The notes: generated by a model not told the origin, from the sequence alone. Counted from the first letter of the stretch, positions 7,164-15,329 are shown. The stretch is 43,467 bases of DNA from Candidatus Vecturithrix granuli (GCA_000739535.1 DF820474.1:6799-50265), one strand, 5' to 3'. Numbers and translations are program-made.

Positions 7164-9278
7164 ATGGCGATTGAACAAGAGATTGTCACTTGGTTAGAAC
7201 GACATAGCGACATTCTGGACCTTAAGGAAACGTCAGGACGCAAAGCATTCCTGTTTAAAGCAGATTTAACTGACCTTCAAAACAAGCTTAAACTGGAAGA
7301 AACCACCGCCATTTTTTGCAGCGACCTGGTGCAACGCCTTCGAAACTATGGCGCACTGTCCGATGGCCGCGATCCGCTGACTGCCGTGCTGGAAGCTGCA
7401 AAAACCATGGTGGGCCGCGACAAACAGGCAGAGTGCGATGCACTGATCGCCCGGCTGCAATCCGCGCCCCGGTCCCGGCAAGCAGGATGGCCCTCAACGA
7501 CGCCCCGCCATCTGCCCCCCATAGACGCATATTTTGTTGATCGGGAACAGCAATTAGCCGATCTGATGCGCGATCTCTATCCTGGAAAAGTGGTGACCCT
7601 TTGTGGCATGGGCGGAATTGGCAAAACCGCCCTGGCCGCGCAAGCGGCGCGGCAAATCGAACCGGAACGCTTTCCGGATGGCATTCTGTTCCATTCCTTT
7701 TACAAACAACGCGATCACAAGGTCGCCTTAGAATATATTGCCGCAACCTTCGGGATTGAGCCCAAACTGACACCGGAGAAAGCCGCGCAAATCGCCTTAG
7801 CAGGCAGACAGGCCTTACTGATTTTGGATGGCACAGAAGAAGCTGACGATTTGCGTCCAATTCTAAATGTACGGGGAACGTGTGGCGTGCTGATCACCAG
7901 CCGCAAGAAGCACGACGCGCTCCAAACGCGATTGAATCTATCTCCGTTAAGCCAACAATTCGCACTTGATTTACTCAATTCGTGGAGAGGGGCGCAAGGC
8001 ATGGATGCTGCCGCGCAACAGATTTGTGAAATCCTTGATGGACTTCCGTTAGCAGTCCGTCTGGTGGGACATTATCTGAGTGAAACGGGCGAACCGGCAA
8101 CTGAATACCTGGCGTGGTTAAAAACACAACCGTTTGACGCCTTAGATCGTGGCGACCATCGCGACGAAAGCGTCAAGGTGTTATTACGCCGGAGTGTGGC
8201 GCAACTCAGCGAACTTGCGAGGCAATCTTTAGCGGTTATTGGGCTGTTGGCGTTTGCGCCATGTGCGATTGAACCACTCGCCGCCGCGCTTGACTGTGAC
8301 ATCAGGCAATGCCAAACGGCAGCAGGCGAACTGGTCAATTTCGGCATCCTGCAAACGACCGCCGACCGGTATGAAATGTGCCACCGGTTAATTCATACCT
8401 ACGCGCAACACCAACTCCCATCTCCGCCAGAAGCTCTTGAACGCCTGGTCGCCTATTATCTCAATTTTATCAAAGAACAGCAACAACATGGACGTGCTGG
8501 TTATGCTCAAATGGATCCTGAACGTTTCCATCTAATGCAAGTGTTGGAAACCTGCCAGGAACGAGCAATGTGGTCATCGGTAAGCGTACTGGTTGGCAAG
8601 ATAGATACCTATTTAGACCGGCAGGGGTATTGGAGTGAACGGCAAGCCGCGCTGAAGATGAATCTGATAGCTGCTCACCAACAAGCAGATCAATCAGATG
8701 AGGCCTGGTGCGTCAACAATTTAGGACTCACGTGTTTGCATCGCGGCGATTACGCGACGGCCTTGACCTATTTGGAGCAGAGTTTGGCGATTCAACGCGA
8801 CATCGGCGACAAAGCGGGGGAAGGCACGACCCTGAATAACCTGAGCCAGATTTATGACGCGCGGGGCGATTACGCGACGGCCTTGACCTATTTGGAGCAG
8901 AGTTTGGCGATTCAACGCGAAATCGGCGACAAAGCGGGGGAAGGCGCGACCCTGAATAACCTGAGCCAGATTTTCAAAGCGCGGGGCGATTACGCGACGG
9001 CCTTGACCTATTTGGAGCAGAGTTTGGCGATCAGGCGCGAAATCGGCGACATCGCTGGAGTGTGCGCCACGTTGTTTAACATGGGGCATATCCATGTTCA
9101 GAACGAAGAATTGCAAGAAGCCCTCGAAGCGTGGGGCACAGTATACCGCCTCGCAAAACCGCGCAATCTGGCGCAAGCATTAGAGGCTCTGGACAATTTG
9201 GCCGGGCAATTAGGGCTTCCCGGCGGTTCGGAAGCATGGGAAAAGCTGGCTGCTGACATGGATGCAGCCATGAAATGA
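7164..9278 (+). CDS. STAND NTPase: NB-ARC with TPR repeats
   Basis: A 704-residue signal-transduction ATPase. Residues 1-100 are a small helical domain that may be an effector-associated adaptor (GRDPLTAVLEAAKTMVG...ALIARL). NB-ARC follows: Walker A GMGGIGKT (148-155), kinase-2 LILDG (219-223), sensor LITSRKK, and GLPL (293-296). A winged-helix-like region leads to TPRs; three near-identical 40-residue repeats with GDYATALTYLEQSLAI span about 528-632. Such proteins (the Avs and NLR-like class) bind an invader molecule through the repeats and oligomerise to trigger an effector. No nuclease or TIR is fused; the effector would be recruited. There is no clear Shine-Dalgarno site. It lies between Res and Mod. 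Confidence 0.9.
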   Translation: MAIEQEIVTWLERHSDILDLKETSGRKAFLFKADLTDLQNKLKLEETTAIFCSDLVQRLRNYGALSDGRDPLTAVLEAAKTMVGRDKQAECDALIARLQSAPRSRQAGWPSTTPRHLPPIDAYFVDREQQLADLMRDLYPGKVVTLCGMGGIGKTALAAQAARQIEPERFPDGILFHSFYKQRDHKVALEYIAATFGIEPKLTPEKAAQIALAGRQALLILDGTEEADDLRPILNVRGTCGVLITSRKKHDALQTRLNLSPLSQQFALDLLNSWRGAQGMDAAAQQICEILDGLPLAVRLVGHYLSETGEPATEYLAWLKTQPFDALDRGDHRDESVKVLLRRSVAQLSELARQSLAVIGLLAFAPCAIEPLAAALDCDIRQCQTAAGELVNFGILQTTADRYEMCHRLIHTYAQHQLPSPPEALERLVAYYLNFIKEQQQHGRAGYAQMDPERFHLMQVLETCQERAMWSSVSVLVGKIDTYLDRQGYWSERQAALKMNLIAAHQQADQSDEAWCVNNLGLTCLHRGDYATALTYLEQSLAIQRDIGDKAGEGTTLNNLSQIYDARGDYATALTYLEQSLAIQREIGDKAGEGATLNNLSQIFKARGDYATALTYLEQSLAIRREIGDIAGVCATLFNMGHIHVQNEELQEALEAWGTVYRLAKPRNLAQALEALDNLAGQLGLPGGSEAWEKLAADMDAAMK
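8745..9057 (+). repeat. Tandem 120-bp coding repeats (TPRs)
   Basis: Units starting near 8745, 8865 and 8985 are in exact 120-bp register and nearly identical at nucleotide level, including synonymous positions (for example GGCGATTACGCGACGGCCTT in each). This implies recent expansion or gene conversion rather than selection on protein alone. Confidence 0.92.
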
Positions 9279-9280
9279 AC

Positions 9281-9387
9281 GAAACTACACGGATTTGGTG
9301 TAGGAAGGATTCTCAGCAACAGAGTTCGGCGGCGCGCCGACCAGGTCGCCGTCAAGAATCCCTCCTACACCAAATCCGTGTAGTTTC
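9281..9387. repeat. Palindrome family B, long hairpin after the STAND gene
   Basis: GAAACTACACGGATTTGGTG on the left mirrors CACCAAATCCGTGTAGTTTC on the right. The stem continues through GTAGG-AGGATTCT pairing, and the centre contains GGCGGCGCGCCGACC. It begins 2 nt after the STAND stop codon and could act as an RNA stabiliser or a barrier to transcription. Confidence 0.9.
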
Positions 9388-9414
9388 CCAGGAGCAGGCG
9401 TTCACCCGCCATGA

Positions 9415-9487
9415 AACTACAGGAATTGATATATAAGCAAGAATGCTCTTCCGAATGATTCTTGCTTATATATCAATTCCTGTAGTT
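9415..9487. repeat. Palindrome family B, second hairpin before Mod
   Basis: AACTACAGGAATTGATATAT mirrors ATATATCAATTCCTGTAGTT, with an inner AAGCAAGAAT/ATTCTTGCTT stem and a short loop. It ends 8 nt before the methyltransferase start codon, leaving no room for a normal ribosome site. Confidence 0.9.
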
Positions 9488-9495
9488 CCCTAAAA

Positions 9496-12246
9496 ATGCG
9501 ACGAACGAAGAAACCCGTTGAGGTTGAGAGCATTACGCACGTGTCTGACACGCGCAAGAATATTCCGACTGAGGAACTGCGCGATTTTGTGGCGGAGGAT
9601 GAACACAATCCCCCCAACAGTCTCTATCCGCGCAATCCTGACCTTGACCCGCAGTTGGTGTGGCAGGGGAAAGATGAACAGGATAGCGCGGACCTGGAAG
9701 TGCCGGTCGTGCCGATCTACATTCAGGAAAAAATTCATCCGCACGCCATTATTGAGGATATTCGCCGCCAGGCCAAACAGACCGCGCAGAAGCAAGGGGA
9801 AACCACGCTGGATCTGTTTGCGGATTTCAACGGCATTGACTTTGAGCAGCAGCTTGAGTTTTACCAGCACAACCAGAAATGGCAGAACCGCATGATTTTA
9901 GGCGATTCGCTCTTTGTGATGACCTCGCTCGCGGAAAAAGAAGGGCTGAAAGGGCAGGTGCAGATGATCTATCTTGACCCGCCCTACGGCATCAAATTCG
10001 GCTCGAACTGGCAGGTCAGTACCCGCAAGCGCGACGTGAAGGATGGCAAAGTCGAAGATGTCACGCGCCAGCCCGAACAGGTCAAAGCCTTCCGCGATAC
10101 CTGGAAACTCGGCATTCATTCCTATCTGGCCTATCTGCGCGACCGCCTGGCCGCAGCGCGGGAACTGCTGACCGACAGCGGCAGCGTGTTCGTGCAGATC
10201 GGGGATGAAAATGTGCATTTGGTGCGCTGCCTGCTGGATGAGGTGTTTGGGAGTGAGAATTTTGTTGCTCTTATTCTTTTTCGAAAAACTGGTGGATTAC
10301 AAACAAATCTTCTTGCTTCAGTTGGAGATTACCTTCTTTGGTATGCTAAAGATTTTTCCAATCTAAAATATCGGCAACTTTATCTTACAAAAAAACCTGG
10401 TCAATCTGGCGCATCACAATACAAATACACACTGCGAGATGGTGAGTTAATAGAATTATCTCCTGAAGAACTACAGGTAACTAATTCTTCCGAATTGTTA
10501 ACCCACGATAACCTAACTTCACAGGGTAATCCAATCATTGAATTTAAGTTTCAAGGTAAAATTTTTAGATCAAATTTTAAACCTCCAATACCAAGTTTAC
10601 AACGTCTTGCTGTTACAGGAAGACTCTTCCCAATTGGTAATACTTTACGCTATCTACGATCATTGTCGGACTTTCCAGTGTTTGAGATAAATGAACTCTG
10701 GGAAGATGTTGGAACAAGTGGGTTTTCTGAGAAAAAAATATATGTTGTTCAAACCAACCCTTCTGTCATTGAACGTTGCCTCCTGATGACCACCGACCCC
10801 GGAGATTTAGTGCTTGACCCGACCTGCGGCAGCGGCACAACCGCATACATGGCGGAGCAGTGGGGCCGGCGCTGGATTACGTGCGACACCTCCCGCGTCG
10901 CATTGGCGCTCGCCCGGACGCGCCTGATGGCCGCGAAATATCCCTATTACCTGCTGGCCGATTCCTCCGACGGGCTGAAAAAAGAGGCTGAATGCACGGG
11001 CAAAGTGCCGGAAAATCTGCACACCGGGGGCGACATCAAAAAAGGCTTTGTGTATAAGCGTGTGCCGCACATCACGCTCAAATCCATTGCCAACAATGTG
11101 GAAATTGACGTGCTTCACGCGCAGTATCAGGCACAGCTTGAACCGCTGCGCGCCAGACTGAACGAGCTGCTGCGCCAGAATTGGGAAGAATGGGAAATCC
11201 CGCGTCATGCGAATGATGATTGGTCGCAGGCCACCAAAGACACGCTGGCCCAATGGTGGGAACTGCGCCAGCAGCGCCAGCAAGCCATTGACGCGGCGAT
11301 TGCTCGCAATGCAGACACGGAAACCCTGTTTGACCAGCCTGTTGAAGACAACAAGAAAATCCGCGTGACCGGCCCCTTTACGGTCGAAAGCCTCTCGCCC
11401 CATCGCGTGTTATCCACTGACATTGACCAGCCGCAGTCGGAGCAGGCGGCGCGGGCAGAAAGCGCAGGCGGCGATTTTACCACCCTGCTGCTTGAAAATC
11501 TGCGCAAAGCCGGGGTGCAGAACACGATCAAAAACGAACGCCTGAAATTCGACAGCCTCGACCCCTATTCCGGCCGCTGGATTCAGGCCGAAGGCCGCTA
11601 CACAGAACAGGACGGCGCAGCCCGACGCGCCGCGATTTCGATTGGCCCGGAACATGGCGCGGTCAGTCCGCAGCAGGTTAAAGAAGCCTGCAAAGAAGCG
11701 GTGCAGGGGCTGGGGTTTGACGTGCTGCTGGTCTGCGGCCTGGCCTTTGACCCCCATGTCTCAGAAGAAGCCAGACGCTACGGTAAACTGGTCGTGCTGC
11801 CGGTGCGCGTCAATCCTGATCTGGTCATGGGCGGCGATCTTTTGAAAAAAACCGGCAGCGGCAACCTGTTCATGATTTTCGGCGAGCCGGATTTAGAGAT
11901 TCGCCGGACAAAAGACGGCAAGGTGCAGGTCGAATTATTGGGGCTGGACATCTACGATCCCACGACCGGCCAGATTCGCAGCAATTCCACCCGCGAGATC
12001 GCCTGCTGGTTTATTGACACCAATTACAACGAAGAGAGCTTTTTCGTGCGCCATGCCTATTTCACCGGCGGCGACGAACCCTACGACAAGCTGAAACGCG
12101 CCTTAAAAGCCGAAATTGACGAGGCCGCCTGGTCGCAGCTCTACTCCACCGTCAGCCGCCCCTTCGATTCGCCGGAATCGGGCAAAATCGCCGTCAAAGT
12201 TATCAACCACTACGGCGACGAGGTATTAAAGGTGTTTGCGGTATAG
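9496..12246 (+). CDS. Type III-like site-specific DNA methyltransferase (Mod)
   Basis: A 916-residue adenine/cytosine-N methyltransferase. DPPY (161-164, within LDPPYGIKFGSNW) precedes the SAM-binding motif DPTCGSGTT (441-449), which is the beta-class order of type III Mod proteins. The region between, about residues 250-425, is the target-recognition part. The 450-residue C-terminal extension (to LKVFAV) is long, as in the large Mod partners of Res-like helicases. Its product would protect sites cut by the Res at 2659. No Shine-Dalgarno is visible; a hairpin ends 8 nt upstream. Codons for the recognition region are far more AT-rich than the flanks (see 10240-10780). Confidence 0.93.
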   Translation: MRRTKKPVEVESITHVSDTRKNIPTEELRDFVAEDEHNPPNSLYPRNPDLDPQLVWQGKDEQDSADLEVPVVPIYIQEKIHPHAIIEDIRRQAKQTAQKQGETTLDLFADFNGIDFEQQLEFYQHNQKWQNRMILGDSLFVMTSLAEKEGLKGQVQMIYLDPPYGIKFGSNWQVSTRKRDVKDGKVEDVTRQPEQVKAFRDTWKLGIHSYLAYLRDRLAAARELLTDSGSVFVQIGDENVHLVRCLLDEVFGSENFVALILFRKTGGLQTNLLASVGDYLLWYAKDFSNLKYRQLYLTKKPGQSGASQYKYTLRDGELIELSPEELQVTNSSELLTHDNLTSQGNPIIEFKFQGKIFRSNFKPPIPSLQRLAVTGRLFPIGNTLRYLRSLSDFPVFEINELWEDVGTSGFSEKKIYVVQTNPSVIERCLLMTTDPGDLVLDPTCGSGTTAYMAEQWGRRWITCDTSRVALALARTRLMAAKYPYYLLADSSDGLKKEAECTGKVPENLHTGGDIKKGFVYKRVPHITLKSIANNVEIDVLHAQYQAQLEPLRARLNELLRQNWEEWEIPRHANDDWSQATKDTLAQWWELRQQRQQAIDAAIARNADTETLFDQPVEDNKKIRVTGPFTVESLSPHRVLSTDIDQPQSEQAARAESAGGDFTTLLLENLRKAGVQNTIKNERLKFDSLDPYSGRWIQAEGRYTEQDGAARRAAISIGPEHGAVSPQQVKEACKEAVQGLGFDVLLVCGLAFDPHVSEEARRYGKLVVLPVRVNPDLVMGGDLLKKTGSGNLFMIFGEPDLEIRRTKDGKVQVELLGLDIYDPTTGQIRSNSTREIACWFIDTNYNEESFFVRHAYFTGGDEPYDKLKRALKAEIDEAAWSQLYSTVSRPFDSPESGKIAVKVINHYGDEVLKVFAV
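10240..10780 (+). other. AT-rich target-recognition segment inside Mod
   Basis: From about 10240 to 10780 the coding sequence shifts from GC-rich, C/G-ending codons to AT-rich text (for example GAATTTTGTTGCTCTTATTC), then returns abruptly to GC-rich codons just before DPTCGSGTT. The edges match the border between conserved catalytic motifs and the specificity region. It looks like a recombined recognition domain from another source. Edges are judged by eye. Confidence 0.75.
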
Positions 12247-12261
12247 GTAATTACGTGTTTC

Positions 12262-12503
12262 GGTAGTGGTGAAATGGGAAGTGATAACTCATGGCCAGGG
12301 GGTGGTCAGGAGTGCGATGCGGTCGTCGCAACGGCATCTCTTTATCATCTCTGGTTTCCATCAGCACACTGGGGGTGGTCAGGAGTGCGACGCGGTCGTC
12401 GCAACGGCATCTCTGATGCCGCGCCTGTCATGCGATGACCTCATCGCACTCCTGTGTCCCGGACACTGTTCCGACATTCATCACTTACCATTTCATCACT
12501 ACC
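12262..12503. mobile_element. MITE-like element with 24-bp terminal inverted repeats
   Basis: The left end GGTAGTGGTGAAATGGGAAG(TGAT) mirrors the right end with two mismatches. The element is flanked by CGTGTTTC on both sides (12254-12261 and 12504-12511; CGTGTTTCG if the terminal G is counted), an 8-9 bp target duplication. Inside are two direct repeats of about 42 bp starting with GGGGGTGGTCAGGAGTGCGA (near 12299 and 12371) and an inverted partner CATCGCACTCCTG. There is no ORF, so it would need a transposase in trans. The insertion abuts the left edge of a CGTCCTGGAAGGACG repeat. Confidence 0.8.
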
Positions 12504-12510
12504 CGTGTTT

Positions 12511-12584
12511 CGTCCTGGAAGGACGGTTGACAATAGCCCACCGTTTCAACGGTGGGAAAGGCTTTGAGACCGGTCATTGATGGC
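12511..12584. repeat. Hairpin array and GCTTTGAGACC repeat, second copies
   Basis: CGTCCTGGAAGGACG (12511-12525) and CCCACCGTTTCAACGGTGGG (12537-12556) repeat the first two hairpins at 2511-2564. GCTTTGAGACCGGTCATTGA(TGGC) at 12561-12584 repeats 662-685 with one mismatch. These lie between the converging Mod gene and the Rnk-like gene. Confidence 0.85.
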
Positions 12585-12599
12585 CGAGATAACTCCTTA

Positions 12600-13031
12600 T
12601 CATAAGTCATAATCGCCGGCCGCTTCGGGCTGGTAGAGAATTTCTTCGACGCGCAACTGTTTTATGCCGGACGGCACCTTCCACTCAATAATGTCTCCGA
12701 CGCGATAGCCGATTAGCGCGGTACCAATGGGCGCTAACACAGAAATTTTGTTCTGCTCAATATTGGCGTTATGCGGAAAGACGAGCGTGTAGATTGCCTC
12801 TTCGCCTGAATCAATATCTTTTAAACGCACCTTTGAATTCATGGTAATGACATCAGGAGGAATCTCCTGCGGTTCGACGATTTCCCCTCGTTCTAATTCC
12901 TCGGTCAATTTTTGCAGATGCAGTTTATCCCGGCTTTTCGGATTCGCCTGTTTAATGAGCGCGCTTAAGCGTTCATAATCGAATTCGGTCACATAAATAA
13001 TCCGTTTTTCCTCGCCTGAGTTCATCACCAT
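12600..13031 (-). CDS. Rnk/GreA-GreB C-terminal family protein
   Basis: A 143-residue protein of the Rnk/GreA family. The N-terminal part (YVTEFDYERLSALIKQA...LHLQKLTEELERGEIV) forms a short coiled coil, and the C-terminal part is the FKBP-like domain shared with GreA/GreB (MNSKVRLKDIDSGEEAIYTL, SVLAPIGTALIGYRVGDIIEW). Rnk binds RNA polymerase near the secondary channel and competes with Gre factors; its older name is regulator of nucleoside diphosphate kinase. GAGGAGGG lies 5 nt upstream of 13031, so this start is preferred over the in-frame ATG at 13061. It is the last minus-strand gene before the defence segment and may be transcribed on its own. Confidence 0.85.
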   Translation of the reverse strand: MVMNSGEEKRIIYVTEFDYERLSALIKQANPKSRDKLHLQKLTEELERGEIVEPQEIPPDVITMNSKVRLKDIDSGEEAIYTLVFPHNANIEQNKISVLAPIGTALIGYRVGDIIEWKVPSGIKQLRVEEILYQPEAAGDYDL

Positions 13032-13201
13032 AGTTCCCTCCTCATCCCTGTGTTCCGGCATTATGCATAATCATGCACCTCATAAAAATGACAAAAACCC
13101 GGTTGTTCACAGAGTAGCGTATTGATCATCCCCTGAAGGGGGTGTATAAACAAATCTGTACATCCTTTCGGCGAAAAGAGAGTGGTCCTTATTTTGAACG
13201 T

Positions 13202-14239
13202 TTATCTTGCCACACGGCCGGAGGCGTCTCCGGCCATAAGTTTTTCGGCTTCTTCGCGGCTAACCAGATTAAAATCGCCAAAAATCGAATGTTTCAAACA
13301 AGAGGCAGCCACGGCAAAATTAATTGTGCGCTGTAAATCGTCGCCGTAGGTGATTAAGCCGTAAATCAAGCCGGCCATAAACGCATCGCCGCCGCCGACG
13401 CGGTCAACAATGTGACTGACCTGATAGACCGGGGCCTGATACAGGGTTTTCCCGTCATACAAGATGCCGGACCAGGTGTTGTGGCTGGCGCTGATGGAGC
13501 CGCGCAGGGTGATGGCGACTTTCTTCAGATTCGGAAAACGGGCCACGAGTTTCTCCGCCACTTCCCGGTAGGCCGCCGCTTCGACTTTGCCGCCGGTTAC
13601 ATCCGCCTGTTCCGCTTTGATGCCAAAAACCTTTTCAGCATCTTCTTCATTGCCGATGGCCACGTCGCAATATTGCACTAATTCCGGCATGACTTCGCTG
13701 GCTGTTTTGCCCCATTTCCAGAGTTTTGCGCGGTAATTCAAATCACAAGAGACCGTCAAGCCCATGTCTTTAGCTTTCTTCACGGCTTCCAGACAGACTT
13801 TTGCCGGGCCTGCGGCAATAGCCGGCGTGATACCGGTCCAATGAAACCAGGTTGCCCCTGCAAACGCCTTTTCCCAGTCGATCATGCCAGACTCAATCGT
13901 GGCTAAGGCGGAATTGGCGCGGTCATAAATGACTTTACTGCCACGCTGCATGGCCCCCATTTCCAGAAAATAGATGCCGAGGCGGTCGCCGCCGCGTACA
14001 ATGTGCGATGTGCCCACGCCGAATTGACGCACAAAATTCAGGCAGGCGCTGCCTAAATCGTTTTTGGGCAAACGGGTAACATATTCGGTCGGAACGCCGA
14101 AATGCGCCAGGGAAACAGCCACATTCGATTCTCCGCCGCCAAAAACCACATCAAAGCTTCTGGCCTGTGTAAAGAGTTGAAATCCCGGAGGGGATAAGCG
14201 TAACATAATTTCTCCGAAACACACAACTTTTTGATTCAT
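13202..14239 (-). CDS. kdgK: 2-dehydro-3-deoxygluconate kinase (PfkB family)
   Basis: A 345-residue ribokinase-fold sugar kinase that phosphorylates KDG to KDPG with ATP. It begins KVVCFGEIMLRLSPPG, as KdgK proteins do, has the N-terminal GGGESNVAVSLAHFG substrate loop, and the PfkB signature DRVGGGDAF (279-287) with D285 as catalytic base. The start at 14239 follows AAGGAG by 10 nt; an in-frame ATG at 14287 lies inside the palindromic leader repeat and is rejected. KduI and KduD upstream on the same strand make KDG, which fixes the substrate with good confidence. A family A hairpin sits directly before its ribosome site, separating it from the YhcH-family gene. Confidence 0.92.
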   Translation of the reverse strand: MNQKVVCFGEIMLRLSPPGFQLFTQARSFDVVFGGGESNVAVSLAHFGVPTEYVTRLPKNDLGSACLNFVRQFGVGTSHIVRGGDRLGIYFLEMGAMQRGSKVIYDRANSALATIESGMIDWEKAFAGATWFHWTGITPAIAAGPAKVCLEAVKKAKDMGLTVSCDLNYRAKLWKWGKTASEVMPELVQYCDVAIGNEEDAEKVFGIKAEQADVTGGKVEAAAYREVAEKLVARFPNLKKVAITLRGSISASHNTWSGILYDGKTLYQAPVYQVSHIVDRVGGGDAFMAGLIYGLITYGDDLQRTINFAVAASCLKHSIFGDFNLVSREEAEKLMAGDASGRVAR

Positions 14240-14259
14240 AAAAATTTTCTCCTTAAAAA

Positions 14260-14322
14260 TGTAGCGCGAAACTCCAGTTTCGCGCATCGTTTACAGCCGC
14301 GAAACTGGAGTTTCGCGGTACA
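14260..14322 (-). repeat. Palindromic 5'-leader repeat, family A, before kdgK
   Basis: A full 63-nt copy: TGTAGCGCGAAACTCCAGTT opens the left arm and the right arm ends in GGTACA. On the minus strand it ends 20 nt before the kdgK ATG and is followed by TTTTTAAGGAG. Relative to the gene it has the same loop orientation as the copies at 1 and 35601. Confidence 0.95.
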
Positions 14323-14333
14323 TTCCTCCTTCA

Positions 14334-14789
14334 TTATTCCACTCGAACTTTCACCACAATCTTACGCACGGAGGATTTCCTGTGCAGTTGGCAATTCGGG
14401 CGATGAATATCCTGGGGATAGAACACGGCAAAATACCCCGGTTTCATCGGTAACGATGCATATTCTGCGGGCGGCTGTACAAAGTATATATCTTTTGTTT
14501 CGTTATATTCCTGCAGGATCGGAAGATTCGCTTCTAACGAGACATCAATACATTCTTCTCCTTCCAAAAGCACCTGCACGTCAAGATATTTTTTGTGCGC
14601 TTCAAAACGGCGTTCTTCGCGCGGACTGGTATCATAAGTTGAAACCAGCGCGTACATGGCCTCGCCATCAATAGGGCAGCGGCCATCAGGCTGCGCCAGA
14701 TCGAACTCAGCCGCAAACTTCAATGCCCTGTATAAAGGGCTGTCTTTTCGGCAATATGTATCAATATGCTCAAATGTATCGTAAATCAT
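14334..14789 (-). CDS. YhcH/YjgK/YiaL (TabA) family protein
   Basis: A 151-residue cupin-like protein of the DUF386 family. Typical family blocks are present: FEAHKKYLDVQVLLEGEE, then YFAVFYPQDIHRPN, with E/H and H residues that could bind a metal, and a basic end (VRKIVVKVRVE). Members occur in sugar-acid and sialic-acid operons and have been proposed as anomerases or isomerases of sugar acids; TabA was named for biofilm effects. AAGGTG stands 6 nt before the ATG. It lies 12 nt downstream of the DctQ stop and is surely part of the same transcript, which points to a role in handling the imported sugar. Confidence 0.88.
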   Translation of the reverse strand: MIYDTFEHIDTYCRKDSPLYRALKFAAEFDLAQPDGRCPIDGEAMYALVSTYDTSPREERRFEAHKKYLDVQVLLEGEECIDVSLEANLPILQEYNETKDIYFVQPPAEYASLPMKPGYFAVFYPQDIHRPNCQLHRKSSVRKIVVKVRVE

Positions 14790-14801
14790 ATTTCACCTTG
14801 T

Positions 14802-15329
14802 TTATCTGTTTTCAGATTGATGTAAAAACTTCACATACGCCAGAATCTCACGAATCACGTTGCGGATGGAATACCCAACCATGATGAATCCTGAGACGGG
14901 CATACACACATATAAAAATCGTTTGGACAGATTAAAGACCGGCGTCCAATCTTTTGCCAGGATCGTCAGCCACAGGGCTTGATAGGCAAAAATCAGGAGA
15001 AAGGCGAGCGAGACAAGCTCTAACCCGATAACGACAAGACGCCCCCCTCGATATTTCTGCACTTTGACAGGAAACCAGTCGAGTTTGAAATGTTCATCCC
15101 GCGCCCACAGCGCGGCTGCGCCAAAGAACACCATCCAGGCAAAGGCCCATTCGACGACCTCGTCAAACCAATAAAAAGCCATAATCGGAACGTAGCGCAC
15201 GAACACATTCCCGGTCAGCAAGAGCAGCAGCAGAGTAAAGCAGAGAATACAGATCCAACGCATTCCCCCCACCAGCCAACGATCCAATAGACGTAAATAT
15301 GGAACAAGATTATTCATGATTTTCTTCAT
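14802..15329 (-). CDS. TRAP transporter small permease (DctQ type), system 2
   Basis: A 175-residue inner-membrane protein with four hydrophobic segments and the family pattern FVRYVPIMAFYWFDEVVEWAF (written in two parts: FVRYVPIMAFYW, then FDEVVEWAF), where the aromatic-plus-acidic stretch and the following WFAWMVFFGAA region are typical of DctQ. The start at 15329 overlaps the DctM stop (ATGA, 15326-15329), implying coupled translation; an ATG at 15317 is an alternative. It partners with the DctM at 15326-16612 and DctP at 16695. The order P-M-Q is unlike the usual P-Q-M seen in system 1. Confidence 0.9.
   Translation of the reverse strand: MKKIMNNLVPYLRLLDRWLVGGMRWICILCFTLLLLLLTGNVFVRYVPIMAFYWFDEVVEWAFAWMVFFGAAALWARDEHFKLDWFPVKVQKYRGGRLVVIGLELVSLAFLLIFAYQALWLTILAKDWTPVFNLSKRFLYVCMPVSGFIMVGYSIRNVIREILAYVKFLHQSENR

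Noticed and set aside
8745-9057. Periodic repeats considered as a CRISPR array.
   Set aside because: The 120-bp units are contiguous coding TPRs without unique spacers; no cas genes are present. No other CRISPR-like array was seen in the window.
8721-9176. Minus-strand repetitive ORF over the TPR region.
   Set aside because: Its repeats are just the complement of the 120-bp TPR units.
12266-12580. Open frame of about 104 codons across the MITE-like element.
   Set aside because: It crosses both inverted ends and internal repeats, has no ribosome site and no protein-like composition.
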